Shown here piece after piece: positions 12,866 to 26,099 of a stretch of DNA of 64,000 nucleotides (position 1 is the first letter of the stretch; every line of letters starts with the position of its first letter). The stretch lies in assembly GCA_023055505.1 (NCBI GenBank), contig JALIRH010000109.1, positions 402,501 through 466,500 on the forward strand. The letters run 5' to 3'. This DNA comes from Callipepla californica brunnescens (taxonomy: Eukaryota; Chordata; Aves; Galliformes; Odontophoridae). The notes below the pieces were generated by a model that was not told the origin of the DNA, did not search any database, and was given only the letters and a program-made list of their open reading frames with translations. The position numbers and the translations under genes are program-made.

Positions 12866-14879
12866 TATACAAAGGCAACATCCTGATTGCTACCCGAAAG
12901 TCTGGTCTTTTTTGCCTGCTGCTAGCTTTGCAGCAGGCCGAGCAGATGCTGATACAAACATAGCAGGCTGTTTGGAAGTCATATGGGATGTTTCATTTGT
13001 GAAATAATGCACAATTTCTTCGACAGTATTTCTGAAATTATACATGCATTGCTAGTAAGGAGAGACCCTACTTAAAGAACCATGCCCTATTAGAAGACAT
13101 GTAACTATTAAAAAGCATCCCAACAGTTTCTCCTCTGAAGATCTCAACCTTTTTGCGTGAGTTGAAAAAAACAGGTGGATGCGATGAAGAGGGAAATAAA
13201 GCAGTCAGGATAGCAGCATATTTATCATCTTCAACAGAATAAGTGTAGCAGCACACCAGCTGCTGGGCTATTGTCAGATGTTTTCCAGCTACCACAGGAA
13301 AAAAAAAAAAAAAAGTGAGTTTGAAGGAGGAGTTTGAAGGAGAATAGATTAGCAGTCTTGTGGCGTTTTTATGAGGAAATATGCATATGCATAAGGAGCA
13401 GCTCTGAGAAAGTACGAAGGCTCTTGGACTAACAAGTGATTAAGGGAGGCATCATAGGGTCTCCAGAATGCAGCATATATTGAAACTGCTTTCATATGTA
13501 AACATACAGCATGCTACAGTCTCACAGGATTGCTGCTGCCTTTTATTCTACAAGAGTGGTGGCTGCTCTGTCACTGGTACATTAAATACATTCAGTAAAT
13601 ACACATTAAAATGTTCTAATACTGAGCTCAGACATCTGATTACAGAGTCATGAAGGAAAAAGAAGAAAATGACAACAAATAAATTGAAAAGGAAATAATG
13701 GTCAGACTGCTATTAATGCCACTGGAAGCTAGATTTCACTCCAAGCATTTCAGAAGGTATGTAAGCACCTGCAACTGGGCTTTGGGAAGGCTTTCCATAC
13801 AAATAGGTTATTTTACAGCTCCTTCTGCAGGGTTTCTGCCTTCCTCTTGCACAGGAATGTCCAAACCACAGTACCAATCCTCACAGCAAGCCTCTCATTT
13901 CAATGTAACGTACTGACAGGGCTGCCATTTAGCATGGAAATGCTGGAAAATATTTATGAATAAGCTTCCAAAAAATTAGACGGAACTTTCTCTGTTTTCC
14001 AGATAATTCTGATTGACTTTTTGTGTTAGTCCTTCACATAAATAATATTGGGAAGGAAGGTGGTTTTCTGATGACAGCATTCATTTTAAGACAACGAATG
14101 TGCTTCCACATGAAACACATGGGCTGTGTCAGTACACGTCCATGGACTGCACATAACCTTTCCATTTGAATTGTACATGTATTACGAACATTCACTGGGG
14201 CTGCAGTAGATGCTGAACACTAATATTTGCACAGGAGGTTCTGTTCCTGCCTTTATTCCACAGTGGGCAGGCTCCTGCCTTCCTTTGAAGGCTTTTACAA
14301 GAGTGTGGTTCAAAAAAAGAAGAAATGCTCTGCAGGCTGAAATCACCCAGTGCAAAATTGTAGATGAAGGCTGTTGGCTATATGGTGTGGGGCTGAGGCT
14401 GGATCATACCGCTACAAAAAGCTCTGGGGTCTGGTTTGCATTTTCATTAGGTACTTACACTTTAAATGATTTGAAAACTACATTTCAAGTAGAGTTAAAA
14501 ACTGCTGAATGGCCTCTTCTCCCACCTTGGGAAATCTGCAGGCTTACCAGTATTTCAGATATTTCCACTAGCAAATAGTCACTTCCAGGATATCTCCTAT
14601 TATTTATCATCAGTAGTGCTCTGTACAGAAGGCCACTGGAGTGCCTCAGCATTCTGCAAACACCTTGAACAATTTAGAAATGTTATTTTGCCTCCTTATC
14701 AATTGAGGGAATACATTACAAAGCCCAGCCCTGATAGAGAGCCCCTGCTCACACAGATTGTGGACATAGCATCAAAAAAAGATGTTTAACTCTTTCCTTT
14801 TCCCTGGAACCTACCACACCAAATCCTTACAAAGAGGGTGATGAAGGCAGGTGGGAAGACTTGCAGGGGCATTTACATC
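12866..14879. other. Non-coding stretch with an A16 run
   Basis: An A16 run at 13299-13314 is followed by two copies of GAGTTTGAAGGA at 13318-13341. A 122-codon plus frame (14210-14578) has no splice context or family resemblance. Nothing else was identified. Confidence 0.5.
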
Positions 14880-15080
14880 TCAATCAAGTTCTCAGAGTCC
14901 TTTCCAGACTTATCTTGAATGTCTACAGAGACGGGCAACCACGATCTCTCTGGACAACCTGTACCAGCACATCAGTGACCTTACTGTAAAAAAACTTCTC
15001 CCCCATATCCAATCTAAATCTCCCTTATTTTGATTTGAAACCATTTCCTCTTGTCCTATCCTGTATTTATTGAGCAGGGA
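14880..15080 (-). mobile_element. CR1 LINE internal 3'-region fragment
   Basis: Antisense CR1: TCTTGAATGTCTACAGAGAC, then CTCTCTGGACAACCTGTACC, CTTCTCCCCCATATCCAATC and CCATTTCCTCTTGTCCTATC. The terminal ATTCTATG tail is missing, so both ends are truncated or decayed. Confidence 0.85.
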
Positions 15081-15253
15081 GAGTGGTGAAAGGCTGGGGG
15101 ATTAGGCATCTGCCTTTATCCTTAGGAATGTTATTTAATTTCTTTCCAACTGACTTAGAGGCAGAGCCCTGTAAAAGGCTAGAGAAAGAAAACTGAATTT
15201 CAACAAATTGGTGGACAAAATCAGTTCATCTCAGTGTCCTGAATTACTTCGGC

Positions 15254-15287
15254 TTTTCTTTTTTTTCTTTTTTTTTTTTTTTCTTCT
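15254..15287. repeat. T-rich tract
   Basis: Nearly pure T with occasional C, about 34 bp. Confidence 0.9.
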
Positions 15288-15518
15288 TAAGCAGTGCCAT
15301 GGGCAGTATCAGTGGTGAGCCTTATCTGTTTCTATCTACTAAAAATACAGGTTAGATTTTCAAAGGATGGGTGGGAATCCAACTCCTGCTTGCTCTCAGT
15401 GTGCGTCTTACCTCTCCAAATACCCTTGTGAAACAATCCCCGGCAGGTAAAAAAACCTGCTGGGGAGTCATGAGCATTCTGTGGCCTACAACTCTCAGAT
15501 TTAACCCCCTATCTAGGT

Positions 15519-15680
15519 AGTCCAGAAAGATAGTGGATGCCCCATCCTTGGATACATTTAAGGTCAGGCTGGACCAGGCTGTGAGCAACCTGATGTAGCT
15601 GTAAGATCCCTGTTCACTGGAGGAGAGTTGGACTAGATGACCTTCAAGAGCCCCTTCCAACTCAAATGATCCTATGATTC
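15519..15680 (+). mobile_element. CR1 LINE 3' fragment
   Basis: Sense CR1: GTGGATGCCCCATCCTTGGA, AAGGTCAGGCTGGACCAGGC, GAGCAACCTGATGTAGCTG, TTGGACTAGATGACCTTCAA, then CCTATGATTC. The sequence before it (15360-15518) may be a more diverged part but is not confidently CR1. Confidence 0.9.
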
Positions 15681-18600
15681 TTTTCAGGCTCACTCCTGGC
15701 TGATGTTACAGGCATGGGCTCCACTTCCAGGTAAGTGAGGGGCAAAATGGAAGAGAGATGAAACCACTCCATCAACTTTTCTTCCCCTAGGAGCTACAGC
15801 AGCACTCAGTTTGCACAGAAATGTCCTTTTGTTTCTTCTCTGCCATGACCCCTGTCTGTTTGTCTGTCTGTCCACCCAGAGTCTGAAAGCAACAGCTCTT
15901 CCTGAAAGCCTAGAAAGTGCCTATAACATTGCGGGTACTACCACAAACAAACATTAGCAAAGAACAAGTCCCATAAGACGTTAATAGGAATGTGAAGGTA
16001 AATAGTCCTGCAAAATGCAGGAGATCAGACTCAATTATTCAAAGAGACTTTCCCGGACCTTGTTGTTTATCATTCCATGATAAGGGATATATTTATCTTT
16101 TAAATTCCTGCTAGTCAAACAGAGGAGCTTTGCTTTCCCAGAGGAACTCTGCTCCTCCATCCTACCGTGAACGCCACTGTGTGCCTCCTGCCCTCCCCTT
16201 TTCCCAACACACACAGCTCCTTGTGCATGGAAACAGCAGTGGGACATGTCAAGTACATTTTTTCTCCTCAAAGCACGTGTACCTGGGAGGTCACAATCTA
16301 TACAAAGTCAAAGTTTTGTGTGTTTGAGAGCTTTGCCCTACTAGCATGTAATTGAAATCGAGCTTTTAAAAGCTCATGGTAATATGTTTGTTCTTTAACC
16401 TCACCCAACGAAGAGAGAGCGCTTTCCTGAGAGAACCCATTGTTATGTTCCTGCACTTAACTGATAAGGAACTGATACAACCAGTAGCAAAGAAAGAAAC
16501 TAATAATAATAAAAAAAGATTCACATGCCTTCCTTCCCCAGCATACTAATGCCCTGCCCAATGAGTTTCCCAAGCTGTTAACAAATGACGTGCAGTATAT
16601 TTAATAATATTAACATATTGTTGCAAGGCTTATTTAATAACAGGTAGGAGGATTGAGTTCTCATGTCAGATAATGGAGGGTCTCATGTCATTTGGAGACT
16701 TCCTCATTATCCATTCTTACAGTTTAATGATATATGTGTCCATTACTGTGGAAAAGTAGAGGATCTACTCAGGAACTCTGTAAGATTGATTGATTGCATA
16801 ATGGTTTAAACTATCTCATATCATCTGCCATGCATACAGGACATTTATGTTGCTATATGAAAAACTCTGAGCAAATGGAGACGGTGAAAATACGTAAATG
16901 AGACTGGGCTGATTTCAAGGAGATGACATGCAGGTTGTGAGTGTGTTTGGCAGCCCAAGAAATCTCATCCTTCCCAGTCCAGGAACAAGGATCTCATGAG
17001 CGAATTTCAGATTATTTTTTATTTGTGCCAAAGACTGGTCACATAAATCCTTATTACCCCAGTTAAAACATTCTCACCTTGGCTAGCTTGGTGATACCCA
17101 AGTTTTTCTTTCTTTGCATCTTGATATTTCTCTGAAAAAGAAGTCCTGGAAAAGCCACAATGGAATAGAATTTCAGTATAACGCTTCTATCAGCTTTCGA
17201 TAAGACAGAAGGATGCCTGAAATCCAGCAGTGAAAATCCTAGAGTGATGGTATCTGTAAAGATGAGAAGTTTCCAAGGACACTAATTGAATTCAACCGGC
17301 AAACATTTTTTTAAATGGAAAATTGCTAGTAGCCAAAAGGTTTTTCCTGGGAAACCACCCAAAGATAGAACTTTGAGCTGACTTCATCAAAGGAGATTCT
17401 CAACTGTGAAAAATGATAACACCCCCATGGCAAAAAGTGCTTGGAAATCAAATAAGCCTTGGAACAGTAGTAACTGGAAGGGAAGTTTGTTGTGATACAG
17501 CAAATATCCATGTGCTGCGTCTGTGAAGCAGCACTGGGAGATTTTGGAAGGGGAAATTTTCACAGCCCTTCCAAAACATAGACAGTGAGAGATCAAGATA
17601 TATTCACTGAATAGTAAATAATGACAAAATTGGAACAATGAGAAAAGTCTGCATAGCTCTACATTCCATTTGTCAGAAATACTTCATAAAAAAAGGAAGA
17701 GAAAACCTAAAAACCAAGCAATTCCCTGTTGCCTGACCAATCTTTATGACTGAAAGCTGCCCATCTCCTTTTGTTCAGTTGGTCATAATATTAAAGGGTT
17801 ATATATTTTTTCTCCCCAGCTAGAGACCTCATGAAACCACAATGGAGAGGTGCCGATTTACACAACCAGGGATTATTGCCAACAGTACTCAATACCAAGG
17901 AGGCTGTTCCTAATTTTGGACTTATTTACTGCTTTATCACAGCAGCAGTAGGAGCACGGAATAATGTTGTGTGGCTCCTTCCTGACTGCCTTCTAACTTC
18001 CCAGTGCAGAAAACAGGTGAATACATGTAACGCCAATTCAGTTTTGAGCAGGATATGAAGCAGCAATCACTTCACACCACCTGTCTGCATGTTACTGGGG
18101 GTTTTAGATGCATCACGACCTAACGATAAATAATTCAGCAGAAACTGAGAATCATACACAAACATAGACAAAGCAGAAACATAGGATAAAATATCAGAGG
18201 AAAGATCCATCTCTAGATCTGAAAGGTCACCAGTGAAACACTATTTATAGGCTTTTCTGGCCAGCTGAATTTCTGTCCCTGGAGGTAAAAGCTCTCTGAA
18301 ATGTCCCCATGTGGGCAGAGCAAACAGAGCCATTCTAATGAGTGAGGAAAGGTTAGGCTCAGGGATGAGTATGAGTGAAAAATATTTGGCTAGACTCCTG
18401 GTACAAACTCCCACGCACTGCTTTGAAAATCTACCCCTCTGTCCTTAGCATTGGTTTTCAAAGTACAGCAGCCTAGAGACAGATGTGCCATTATTGTTTA
18501 TGGTTCAAAGGCACAGAACTCGTTTGGTGGGGAAATAAAATCCATACTAATAGAGCAAGCACCAAAAAATGTTCTAAGAGGGAATAAGCATGTTCTAAGG

Positions 18601-20278
18601 TGTTTTAACAATCTTCTGGCTCCTGGCCCAGAACTCAGTTGGAACAGTTGTATTCATCTCCAGGCCACCAATCTTTGAACTTATGGAAACCCATGGTTAT
18701 ATTTAGCTAGTTAAAAGATATATGGCCAGCGCATTGTAACCCTTTTGTCAATGACTCCCCATTACAACTTTTAATTTTATTGCTTTTTAACCACAGTTGC
18801 TTGATTCATGGGTTCAGCTAAGAGGGACGGAAGGCAGTTGATGGATGATGTGACAATGGCACTCCTGGCTGCTGTTACAGCATTCATCGTCTCAGGAGGA
18901 AAAGCCAACTTGCACCACTCTCCTCAATGGCTGTTCTCAAACTTATGTGTGCTCCAAGGTAGCCATCTCTGTGCTTAAGAGGCTATTAATAGATATACTG
19001 TCAATAAGGTAATTTGCAGGCAGAATACCCCCTGAGACAGGCAGCATACACAGATCAGCACTAACAGTAGATTTCAGAGCTCAGGGCTGAAACTTAGCAG
19101 GCTCTGTTACTGTACAGGTGCTCATCTGTAAGTGACAGAAAAAGAAACAAAATCACTAAATACACAAACAAGAAAAGGAACTAATTCAGCAAGTCCAGAC
19201 CAAAAACTTTTTGGTTATAATAAGTCTCTTGTTCTTTTTGTTATACAGCAATTAATCAAGAGTAAGTAAAATCTTGACAAAGAGAGAATAAAGCAAAGTA
19301 GTTACAAATATTCATAGAGCTGGCATTCCCTTCCTGTTCAATCATAAAGATCAGCTCTGCAGATAATGTGCCAAAAGGTCAAGCAATTAAAACCACTGAA
19401 GCTCCAGTTTTCTAATAAGTTTGGTAATAGAAAAGTAAGTGAGAAGCTGTAAAAGTATCTTATCTGTTCTTCCGGACAGACAAATCTCCAGCAACCCCAA
19501 AATAGCACTGCGGATGTTGTGCAATAAGGAGACTTCAGAGAGGGAATGGAGAACATTTTCCTAGCTTAGTTTTTATATTCCAGTACCAGTTCTGAGCAGG
19601 CAGTTTCATCCAGACAGCTTTGGTTCAGCAGCCACAAAGCAGGATCATAATGATACCAAGAAGGCTGAAATGAAGATGTGAGATTGAACATGAAGAAGAA
19701 TAGAAAGGGCAGATTATTTTCACTTTCCCTATTTGGAGGGCAATACATTGACTTGGCAGTAGCAGACAGAGTCACCAAGGGCACGTGATCACAGAATTAT
19801 GTAGGATCAGATGCCAAGTCCACGGAAGACAGCAGGATGACTTACTCAAGTCATGCAACCGGGAAAATTTCCCTCCACCTCTTTAAAGCAAACCAAGGAG
19901 CAGAAGATCAAAAAGCACATGTGTAAAGTCAGAGTACATTTGTGTTCACATTTGTGTTCAAATGTGTAGCCCTTAGGCTTTAAATTCATTTTATTGTTAT
20001 AAAAACATTTTCTAAAGTCCAAAGAGAGTGAGAAGAACTCAGAGGGAAACACAGATTTTAGTTAGGGTGTTTCAGAAATTCACAGCAAAGAGGGCAAAGC
20101 AGCTGAGGCTGGAGGATGAGATTGTTTTGGGCAGATATAACTGAAGGCTCTCATCACAAGAGGTTTCCTTCCTTCTCTCACTTCCCTCCTGCTGCAGGCT
20201 CCTGGAACACCAGAACCAGCATTCATGTGGGCAGGTGATGAGATGGATGAGTTCCCTAAAATCAGCAGGGAAACTTTC
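15681..20278. other. Unique non-coding stretch
   Basis: No CR1 or LTR signature and no supported exon over 4.6 kb. A short tandem duplication of about 12 bp (ACATTTGTGTTC twice) lies near 19937-19961. All open frames are under 85 codons. Confidence 0.55.
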
Positions 20279-20455
20279 ATAGAATCATAGAATTACGGAA
20301 TTACAGAATCAGAACTGAAGAAGGGTTTGGGTTGGAAGGGTTCCAACCTCCTGTCACAAGCAGAGTTGCCACCCACTAAATTAGCCGCCAGATCAGACTG
20401 CCCAGGTACCATCCAGCCTGGCCTTGAATACCTTCAGAGATGGGGTGCATCAGCC
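20279..20455 (-). mobile_element. CR1 LINE 3' fragment
   Basis: Antisense CR1 with a clear 3' tail at left (ATAGAATCATAGAATTACGG), then GGTTTGGGTTGGAAGGGTTC, GAGTTGCCACCCACTAAATT and CATCCAGCCTGGCCTTGAAT. It is the same subfamily type as the 37.9-kb copy (both carry TTGCCACCCACTAAAT). Confidence 0.92.
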
Positions 20456-21414
20456 CCACTGATGCTTCAGCCCTCACAGATGTTTTCATGAGTATGGGTG
20501 CATCAGGAACTCAAATTTGGAGGGAGGAATAGGGAAAACTCTTTCTTTCAGCTCCAGCTTGTACAGAGCTTTGCTTAAAGCAATCATGAAATCACAGCTT
20601 GCTCTTCATTAAACCTACAGATCCCTAGAGGAACAGATATGGAGTGAAGAGAATATGCTGCAATTTTTTTTCTGGAGCTCTTCTATCATTTCTCAATGTC
20701 TCCTCTGTCTTGAGAGCTAAGCCTCAAAGTCAAAATGCTCAGAGAAATGGTTATAAATAGGTATTTGAGGCAGTCCTTCACTTTGGTGCCTAAGTAACAA
20801 AGCTGTTAGACATGTGTCTTCTATGAAGACTACTCCTGAGTGCCAATGCCATGTTAGATAAGACTTCACATTCGCCGTTTCTCTCAAAACCAAGGGGGAC
20901 ATTAGCTGTGGGCTCAGCAACTGCAACTACAGCTGTTTACAAGAACTTATGCGATGTTTCTTCCTCCAGAAACTTTGGAGGCATCTGTATTTAATTTTTT
21001 TTAAGCTCTGGAGAAACCTAGTGAGATGTGTGAACAACCTGTGCAATAAAATCATTGGGGAACAGAAATCAAAGTGTACAGCAACATGTAAATGCTTTGA
21101 AATGTTATCGATACATTTACAGCCTTTTATTTTCATATATTTAAATTAATCCAGAGCATTTATAATACTACTGGCAAATGTTCTTGATGATGCGTTCAGT
21201 GCTTGCTTGCTCATGTTTGTCTGCTCCTCCTTATAAACCTCTCAACCACAGTTGTTAACACCTACAATAGGAAGTTCACATGTAGCAACCTTCAGATTTA
21301 ATCCCATGCACAGCCCTCAGAGTCTGTGCTAAACAGAAAAGAAAACTGAGGTGAGGAGAAACATGGAGAGCAAAGGATTAAGCATATTTCAGCTCCCTCA
21401 CACCTTCCTTGCAG
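20456..21414. other. Non-coding spacer
   Basis: AT-rich sequence between CR1 copies. Nothing was recognised. Confidence 0.5.
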
Positions 21415-21690
21415 ATCACAGAATCACAGAACTGTAGGAGTTGGAAGGGACCTCTAGAGATCATCGAGTCCAAGGCCCCTTCCAAAGCAGAACCTATACC
21501 AGGTTGCACAGGTAGGCGTCCAGGCAGGTCATGAATGTCTCCAGAGGAGACTCCACCACCTCTCTGTGCAGCCTGTGCCAGTGCTCCGTCACTGCACTGT
21601 GAAGAAGTTCCCACACACGTCTGTGTGGCACTTCCTATGCATCAGTTTGTGGTCCTTTCCCCTTGTCCTATCATAATGCGCTGCTGAGAA
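21415..21690 (-). mobile_element. CR1 LINE 3' fragment (left half of head-to-head pair)
   Basis: Antisense CR1: CACAGAATCACAGAACTGTA, GTTGGAAGGGACCTCTAGAG, ATCATCGAGTCCAAGGCCCC, CACCACCTCTCTGTGCAGCC, TTCCCCTTGTCCTATCATAA. Its 3' end is at left. Its truncated 5' end faces the next element across about 45 bp. Confidence 0.93.
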
Positions 21691-21734
21691 GAGTCTGGCC
21701 TAAAACACATGCCAAAACTCATACCAAGCGTGAT

Positions 21735-21985
21735 ATAGGATGAGAGGTAATGGCCTCATGTTGCACCAGAGGAGGTTCAGGTTGGATATTAGGAAAAATT
21801 TCTTCCCAGAAAGAGGTATTGGAACAGGCAACAGATGGAGATAATGGAATCACCATCCCTGGATATGTTTAAGAAATCTGAAGATGAGGCACTGCCTTAA
21901 TGGGCACACTGGGGAAGGGCTGGTGGTTGGACTACATGATCTTAGAGGTCTTTTCCAACTAGAATGACTCTTTAATTCTATAACA
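21735..21985 (+). mobile_element. CR1 LINE 3' fragment (right half of head-to-head pair)
   Basis: Sense CR1: GAGAGGTAATGGCCTCATGT, GGTTCAGGTTGGATATTAGG, AAAAATTTCTTCCCAGAAAG, ATGATCTTAGAGGTCTTTTC, then a decayed tail TTTAATTCTATAAC. The tail type differs from its inverted neighbour, so the two are separate insertions or a rearranged pair. Confidence 0.93.
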
Positions 21986-23360
21986 TCCATTTCACCACCT
22001 ATGCTCCATCCAGTTCTACCGCAAGAAATCTTTAAATAAAATGCACCAGAAAGAGTTAAAAAAAAATGAAATACTATCAGCATCTATCCATCTACATATA
22101 TATTAATGTATGAAGCTAGGAAAACATTTTTGTCCCTGTCTCACCCCCAAAACCTGTGTTATTATGCAGAAGCTGTCGGCATTGCAATTGCATTGGAGTA
22201 GAGCCAGAGCCTCCACCCCTGCACAGCATGGGGTGAAAACATACCCTCCCTGCAAAGCTTTCCTTTTCTGCTGGATGTTTTCTAACCTTTCCACAAGGAT
22301 GGACCACATCACCCGAACTGGAGCAATGCTTCCCTCCTTGCAGCATCATGTTAACTGTATGAGCCATTCAGTCCCTTCCTCCTCTTCTTTTCCCCATGTG
22401 CTGTGAGCACTCCCTCATCTCCTTCCTCACCAAACATCCCAGAAAATCAGACAGGGATGCAGACGGCTGTGCAGTTCAGCAGAGAATGAGTACATTTCCG
22501 TCAGCTCTTAGCTTCTGTTTAACTATCTGAGAGCACAACAGCAGCAGGGAAACATTTTCCACAGCCATTCAGAGCAGAGCTGGCTATTTGACAACAGGCC
22601 CCTAATGGGAAACTGTGACAGAATGGGGATTCAAAGGAGACAGGATTTGGAGTAATCACATCAACATCTTGTGGGGAAGAAAAGCCTTTGGTCTCACCTG
22701 GATTACGCGTGCAGACTATGAAAGCAGAAACTGCTTCATGATTTTATAGCCTAAAACCAATTTTAAAATACATAACAAAGGACTGTAACAACTCTATCCA
22801 AGTTAAACCAGTGAAATCTGCAGCTACCACACACTGCTGAGCCCTAGGGAAAGCACCGCAAGAACCTAGGATTTGAGTCCGAGACAATTAAAAGGAGGTG
22901 TATTCATCACAAGTCTGGAAGCACAGGGTGGGATTCAGCTGCCTAAACACTAGAGTCTAGTGCCATTTCTGATGCCTTAGGGTCCTGCATCTGGCCCCCA
23001 GCTGCTGTTCCAGGAGCAGGTCTTCCATAGATCATGTGTCATATCTGTCCCATGGGGATGTCTCAGGTGGCCCCAGGCCTTGAAACTGACGTGACATGTT
23101 TACATTTTGGCACCTGAATCACTCCAATACTTTCTATAAGTAATTTCCGGTTCTCTTTATTATTTATCCTTTTTTCTCTTCCTCCCCAGTCTCCAGTATA
23201 CTGTGGAGATGAACTGTCCCCTGGAGCGCACCCTTTCAGCACTCTGTGGATCCCTTCAGCACCCAGTCAGTCTCTGTATGGATACAGAGGTGTAATTCCA
23301 GCATGAATCACACCCAGGCTCAGCAAACTCCAGACACAGGTCTTGACACCATTAGAATCA
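21986..23360. other. Non-coding spacer
   Basis: Mixed sequence, moderately GC-richer at 22140-22420 with overlapping frames of up to 98 codons on both strands. No domain or splice support. Confidence 0.5.
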
Positions 23361-23530
23361 ATAGAATCATAGAATGGCTTAGGATGAAAGACACCATAAA
23401 GATCATCGAGTTCCAATCCCTCCATCATGGGCAAAGCTGTCATCCAGCAGATCAGGCTGTCCAGGCCTCCAGCCAACCTGGCCTTGACCACCTCCAGGAA
23501 TGGGGCATCCACAACTCCTCTAAAAGACTT
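23361..23530 (-). mobile_element. CR1 LINE 3' fragment
   Basis: Antisense CR1: AATAGAATCATAGAATGGCT, AAAGATCATCGAGTTCCAAT, AACCTGGCCTTGACCACCTC, GGAATGGGGCATCCACAACT. It fades near 23530. The long minus frame at 23267-23716 runs through this element and is not a gene. Confidence 0.92.
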
Positions 23531-23797
23531 CTTCAAGTGAGAGAATTTTATCTCCATCTGTGCTAACTTCAAGTTAGGCATTGCCATGTAAAAGATACTG
23601 CTTTTTGATTTTTTGAAGTAAGAATGATGATGGCTAACCCTTACTGGGCATTTCATCCAACAATTTATTCTCTTGAATATTTTATTTTCAGTTACAAATA
23701 TACACTGCATTGACACAGGGAAAGAGATTTCCTCTTGTGCTTCCGGGAAGGTAAGTTACATCTTTGCTACATACAATTTAGATAGGATAAAATAATA

Positions 23798-24056
23798 GAA
23801 TCATAGAATCACTAAGGTTGAAAAGACAAGTAAAATCATCCGGTCCAACCCAAAACCCACCACCTTCATGCACACTGACCACGTCCCTCAGTGCCACATC
23901 TCCACATTTCTTGAACACCTCCAGGGTTAGTTACTCCATCACCTCCCTGGGCTGCCTGTGCCACTGCATCACCACTTTTTCTGAGAAGTTTTTCCTAATA
24001 TCCAACCTGAACTTCCACTGGTGAAACTTAAGGGCATTACCTCCCATGTCATCATT
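23798..24056 (-). mobile_element. CR1 LINE 3' fragment
   Basis: Antisense CR1 with a clear tail (ATAGAATCATAGAATCACTA) followed by AGGTTGAAAAGACAAGTAAA, CACTGACCACGTCCCTCAGT, CACCTCCCTGGGCTGCCTGT and TTCCTAATATCCAACCTGAA. It belongs to the type whose sense tail is TCTTTTCCAACCTTA. Confidence 0.94.
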
Positions 24057-24959
24057 ATGTTGATACTCAGGACAGTAAAGAGGCAGTATGTGGAAGATGT
24101 CTAATATTTCATTCCAGTTATTTATGTAGGAGGAACTATTTTCCAACAGATGTTTTTTTTTTTACATTGGAATAATGTAAACTGCTTTGTCTACGAAGAT
24201 ATCAGAACAATTACTGATCCAGAGTAGCTTTTCATAGAATATGTCCTCTACAAATAGCCACAGCACAGCCTAAGCTGGACTGTTAGTTAATTACAGATAA
24301 AACCCATCTCAGGCTCTTCTATAAACAGGAAATATTGAAGAGCAAACCCCAACTTATCAGTGAGTAAACTTCAGGATAGTGGCTCTACAAGAGCTTCATA
24401 ACATCTGCAAGTGCCAGCAAAGGATGCCGAAGCGTTGATTTGCCAAGACTGGAACAGGGCAGCGACCACAGGTGCTTATTTTGCCTTTTTGTAGTTCATC
24501 AGTGTCATGCAACTGTTGGCTCAGTCAGCAGATGTGTCAGCCCTTGGAATAACAGCTACTTATGTAAGGTTAGGTACAGTGCCAAAAGGTAAGTGTTATA
24601 AAGAGTAAAATTGTAAAGTATTATGAACATAAAGCCTGTGATAGTAAAGGTGACTTCTTAGTATTATGCACCACAGCAACACATTTTACCAAGGGCAGGA
24701 AAAGTCAGCTTTATTATCACCCCTGTCACAATCCATAAGTGCTGAGTCCTGTGCAATTTCCTGTTGGATTTAAATAGACACTTTTCTGAGCCCTAATTTT
24801 TGCTCCTTTCGTCTCCAGTAAACAAACTGCCAATTAATAATTACGAGTTGGCACAAACCTGTGCAAAATAATGCAATACCCCACTACCATGCTTTTGGTA
24901 GCACCGGGAGTACATCTGTATAGAAGATTAGTTTTAGTTCCGAAAGGAGGCCTAAAGAA
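24057..24959. other. Non-coding spacer
   Basis: Nothing recognised apart from a T10 run near 24151. Confidence 0.5.
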
Positions 24960-25384
24960 AGCCCAGCACAAGACTCACAACATGGTCAAGGGCCAAGAGC
25001 ACCTGACTCACCGGCAGAGCCTAAAGAAACTGGGTTTGTTTAGTCTGGCAGTGAGGATAAGGGGTAATGTAATAGCACCTACTTGACAGGGAGTTACAAA
25101 AAAATGACAGAGTCAAACTGTTCTCAGTGGTTCTAGACAGTGTAACAAGGGGCGATGGCCAGAGTGCAGATTGGCATGCTCAGGTTGGACATCTGGAAAA
25201 AATGCACTTGGAGAGCTCTGTAGCCCTGGAACAGGTGCCTGAGAGGTTATGAAAACTGCCCTTGGAGGGGTTTTAAGACTCGTTAAAGTTATGTTTGAGC
25301 ACATCCACAGCTGGCAGCTGTTCCATGTCATGTGGGAGTTGGATGAGGGACCTCCAGGTCTTCCTTACAACCACCATTTCTATG
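24960..25384 (+). mobile_element. CR1 LINE fragment, diverged
   Basis: Sense CR1: AAACTGGGTTTGTTTAGTCT, GGATAAGGGGTAATGTAATA, GGTTGGACATCTGGAAAAAA, CTGTAGCCCTGGAACAGGTG, GGACCTCCAGGTCTTCCTTA, CCATTTCTATG. It reaches further 5' than most copies here. The 5' edge is approximate. Confidence 0.85.
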
Positions 25385-26099
25385 TCTTCTTTCAACTCTC
25401 CACTTTAGTGATTTATGCCTTATAAGAGTGATTTGCCCTTCTAATTTTTCACTCTTAAGTGAGTCTCTCAACCCCAGAGATTTGGAGTAAGAAACTAGTG
25501 CTATTTCTTCCTTTCATTGTGCCTTGGATGAATCAATGAAGTGGCCATGTTTAGAGGATGTCTGCCAGGAGTGAGCTTTGGTGCAAGAACGTGCTTGTGT
25601 ATAAATCCAGCTGTTGTGCCACTTTCACTAACAGAATGTTTCTGATGTGCCCAGGAGCAGAACTTTAGGTGTCTGCAGCTTTCAGTCACTTGCATGGTTA
25701 GATAGCAGTATAATATTCATGGAGTTCAGTTTCTGGATTTGGGCAAGTAATGAGCTTGCTCAGCTCTGTGGTTTAGCAAATAATTTGGTTTAAATTCTTA
25801 GGAATTAATGTTTTTTGATAGCAGATGTAACTGAATCCCCATGCCTTTGCCGTATAAACTGTCTAGGAATATTTTCCCTGAAGATGTAGCCTGATTCTCT
25901 GATCTGAATTCCCCTGAAAAAGTAGTTTGAAGCCATTTGAAAGATCGAGTCTTGGAAGTACACCTGGAGCAGATCTTCCAGGTTCATCTTGGCAGGGAAT
26001 CTAGAAACCATCTAACAAAACCACTCTGTGAATCCTAGCAGTGAGATTAACATACTAAATGCCATACGATGATATAGCTGTATATGGTAGCAAGCAAGC
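25385..26099. other. Non-coding spacer
   Basis: Lies between two sense CR1 copies. No feature recognised. Confidence 0.5.

Noticed and set aside
23267..23716. 149-codon minus frame
   Set aside because: It runs through an antisense CR1 3' region and flanking sequence; no protein domain.
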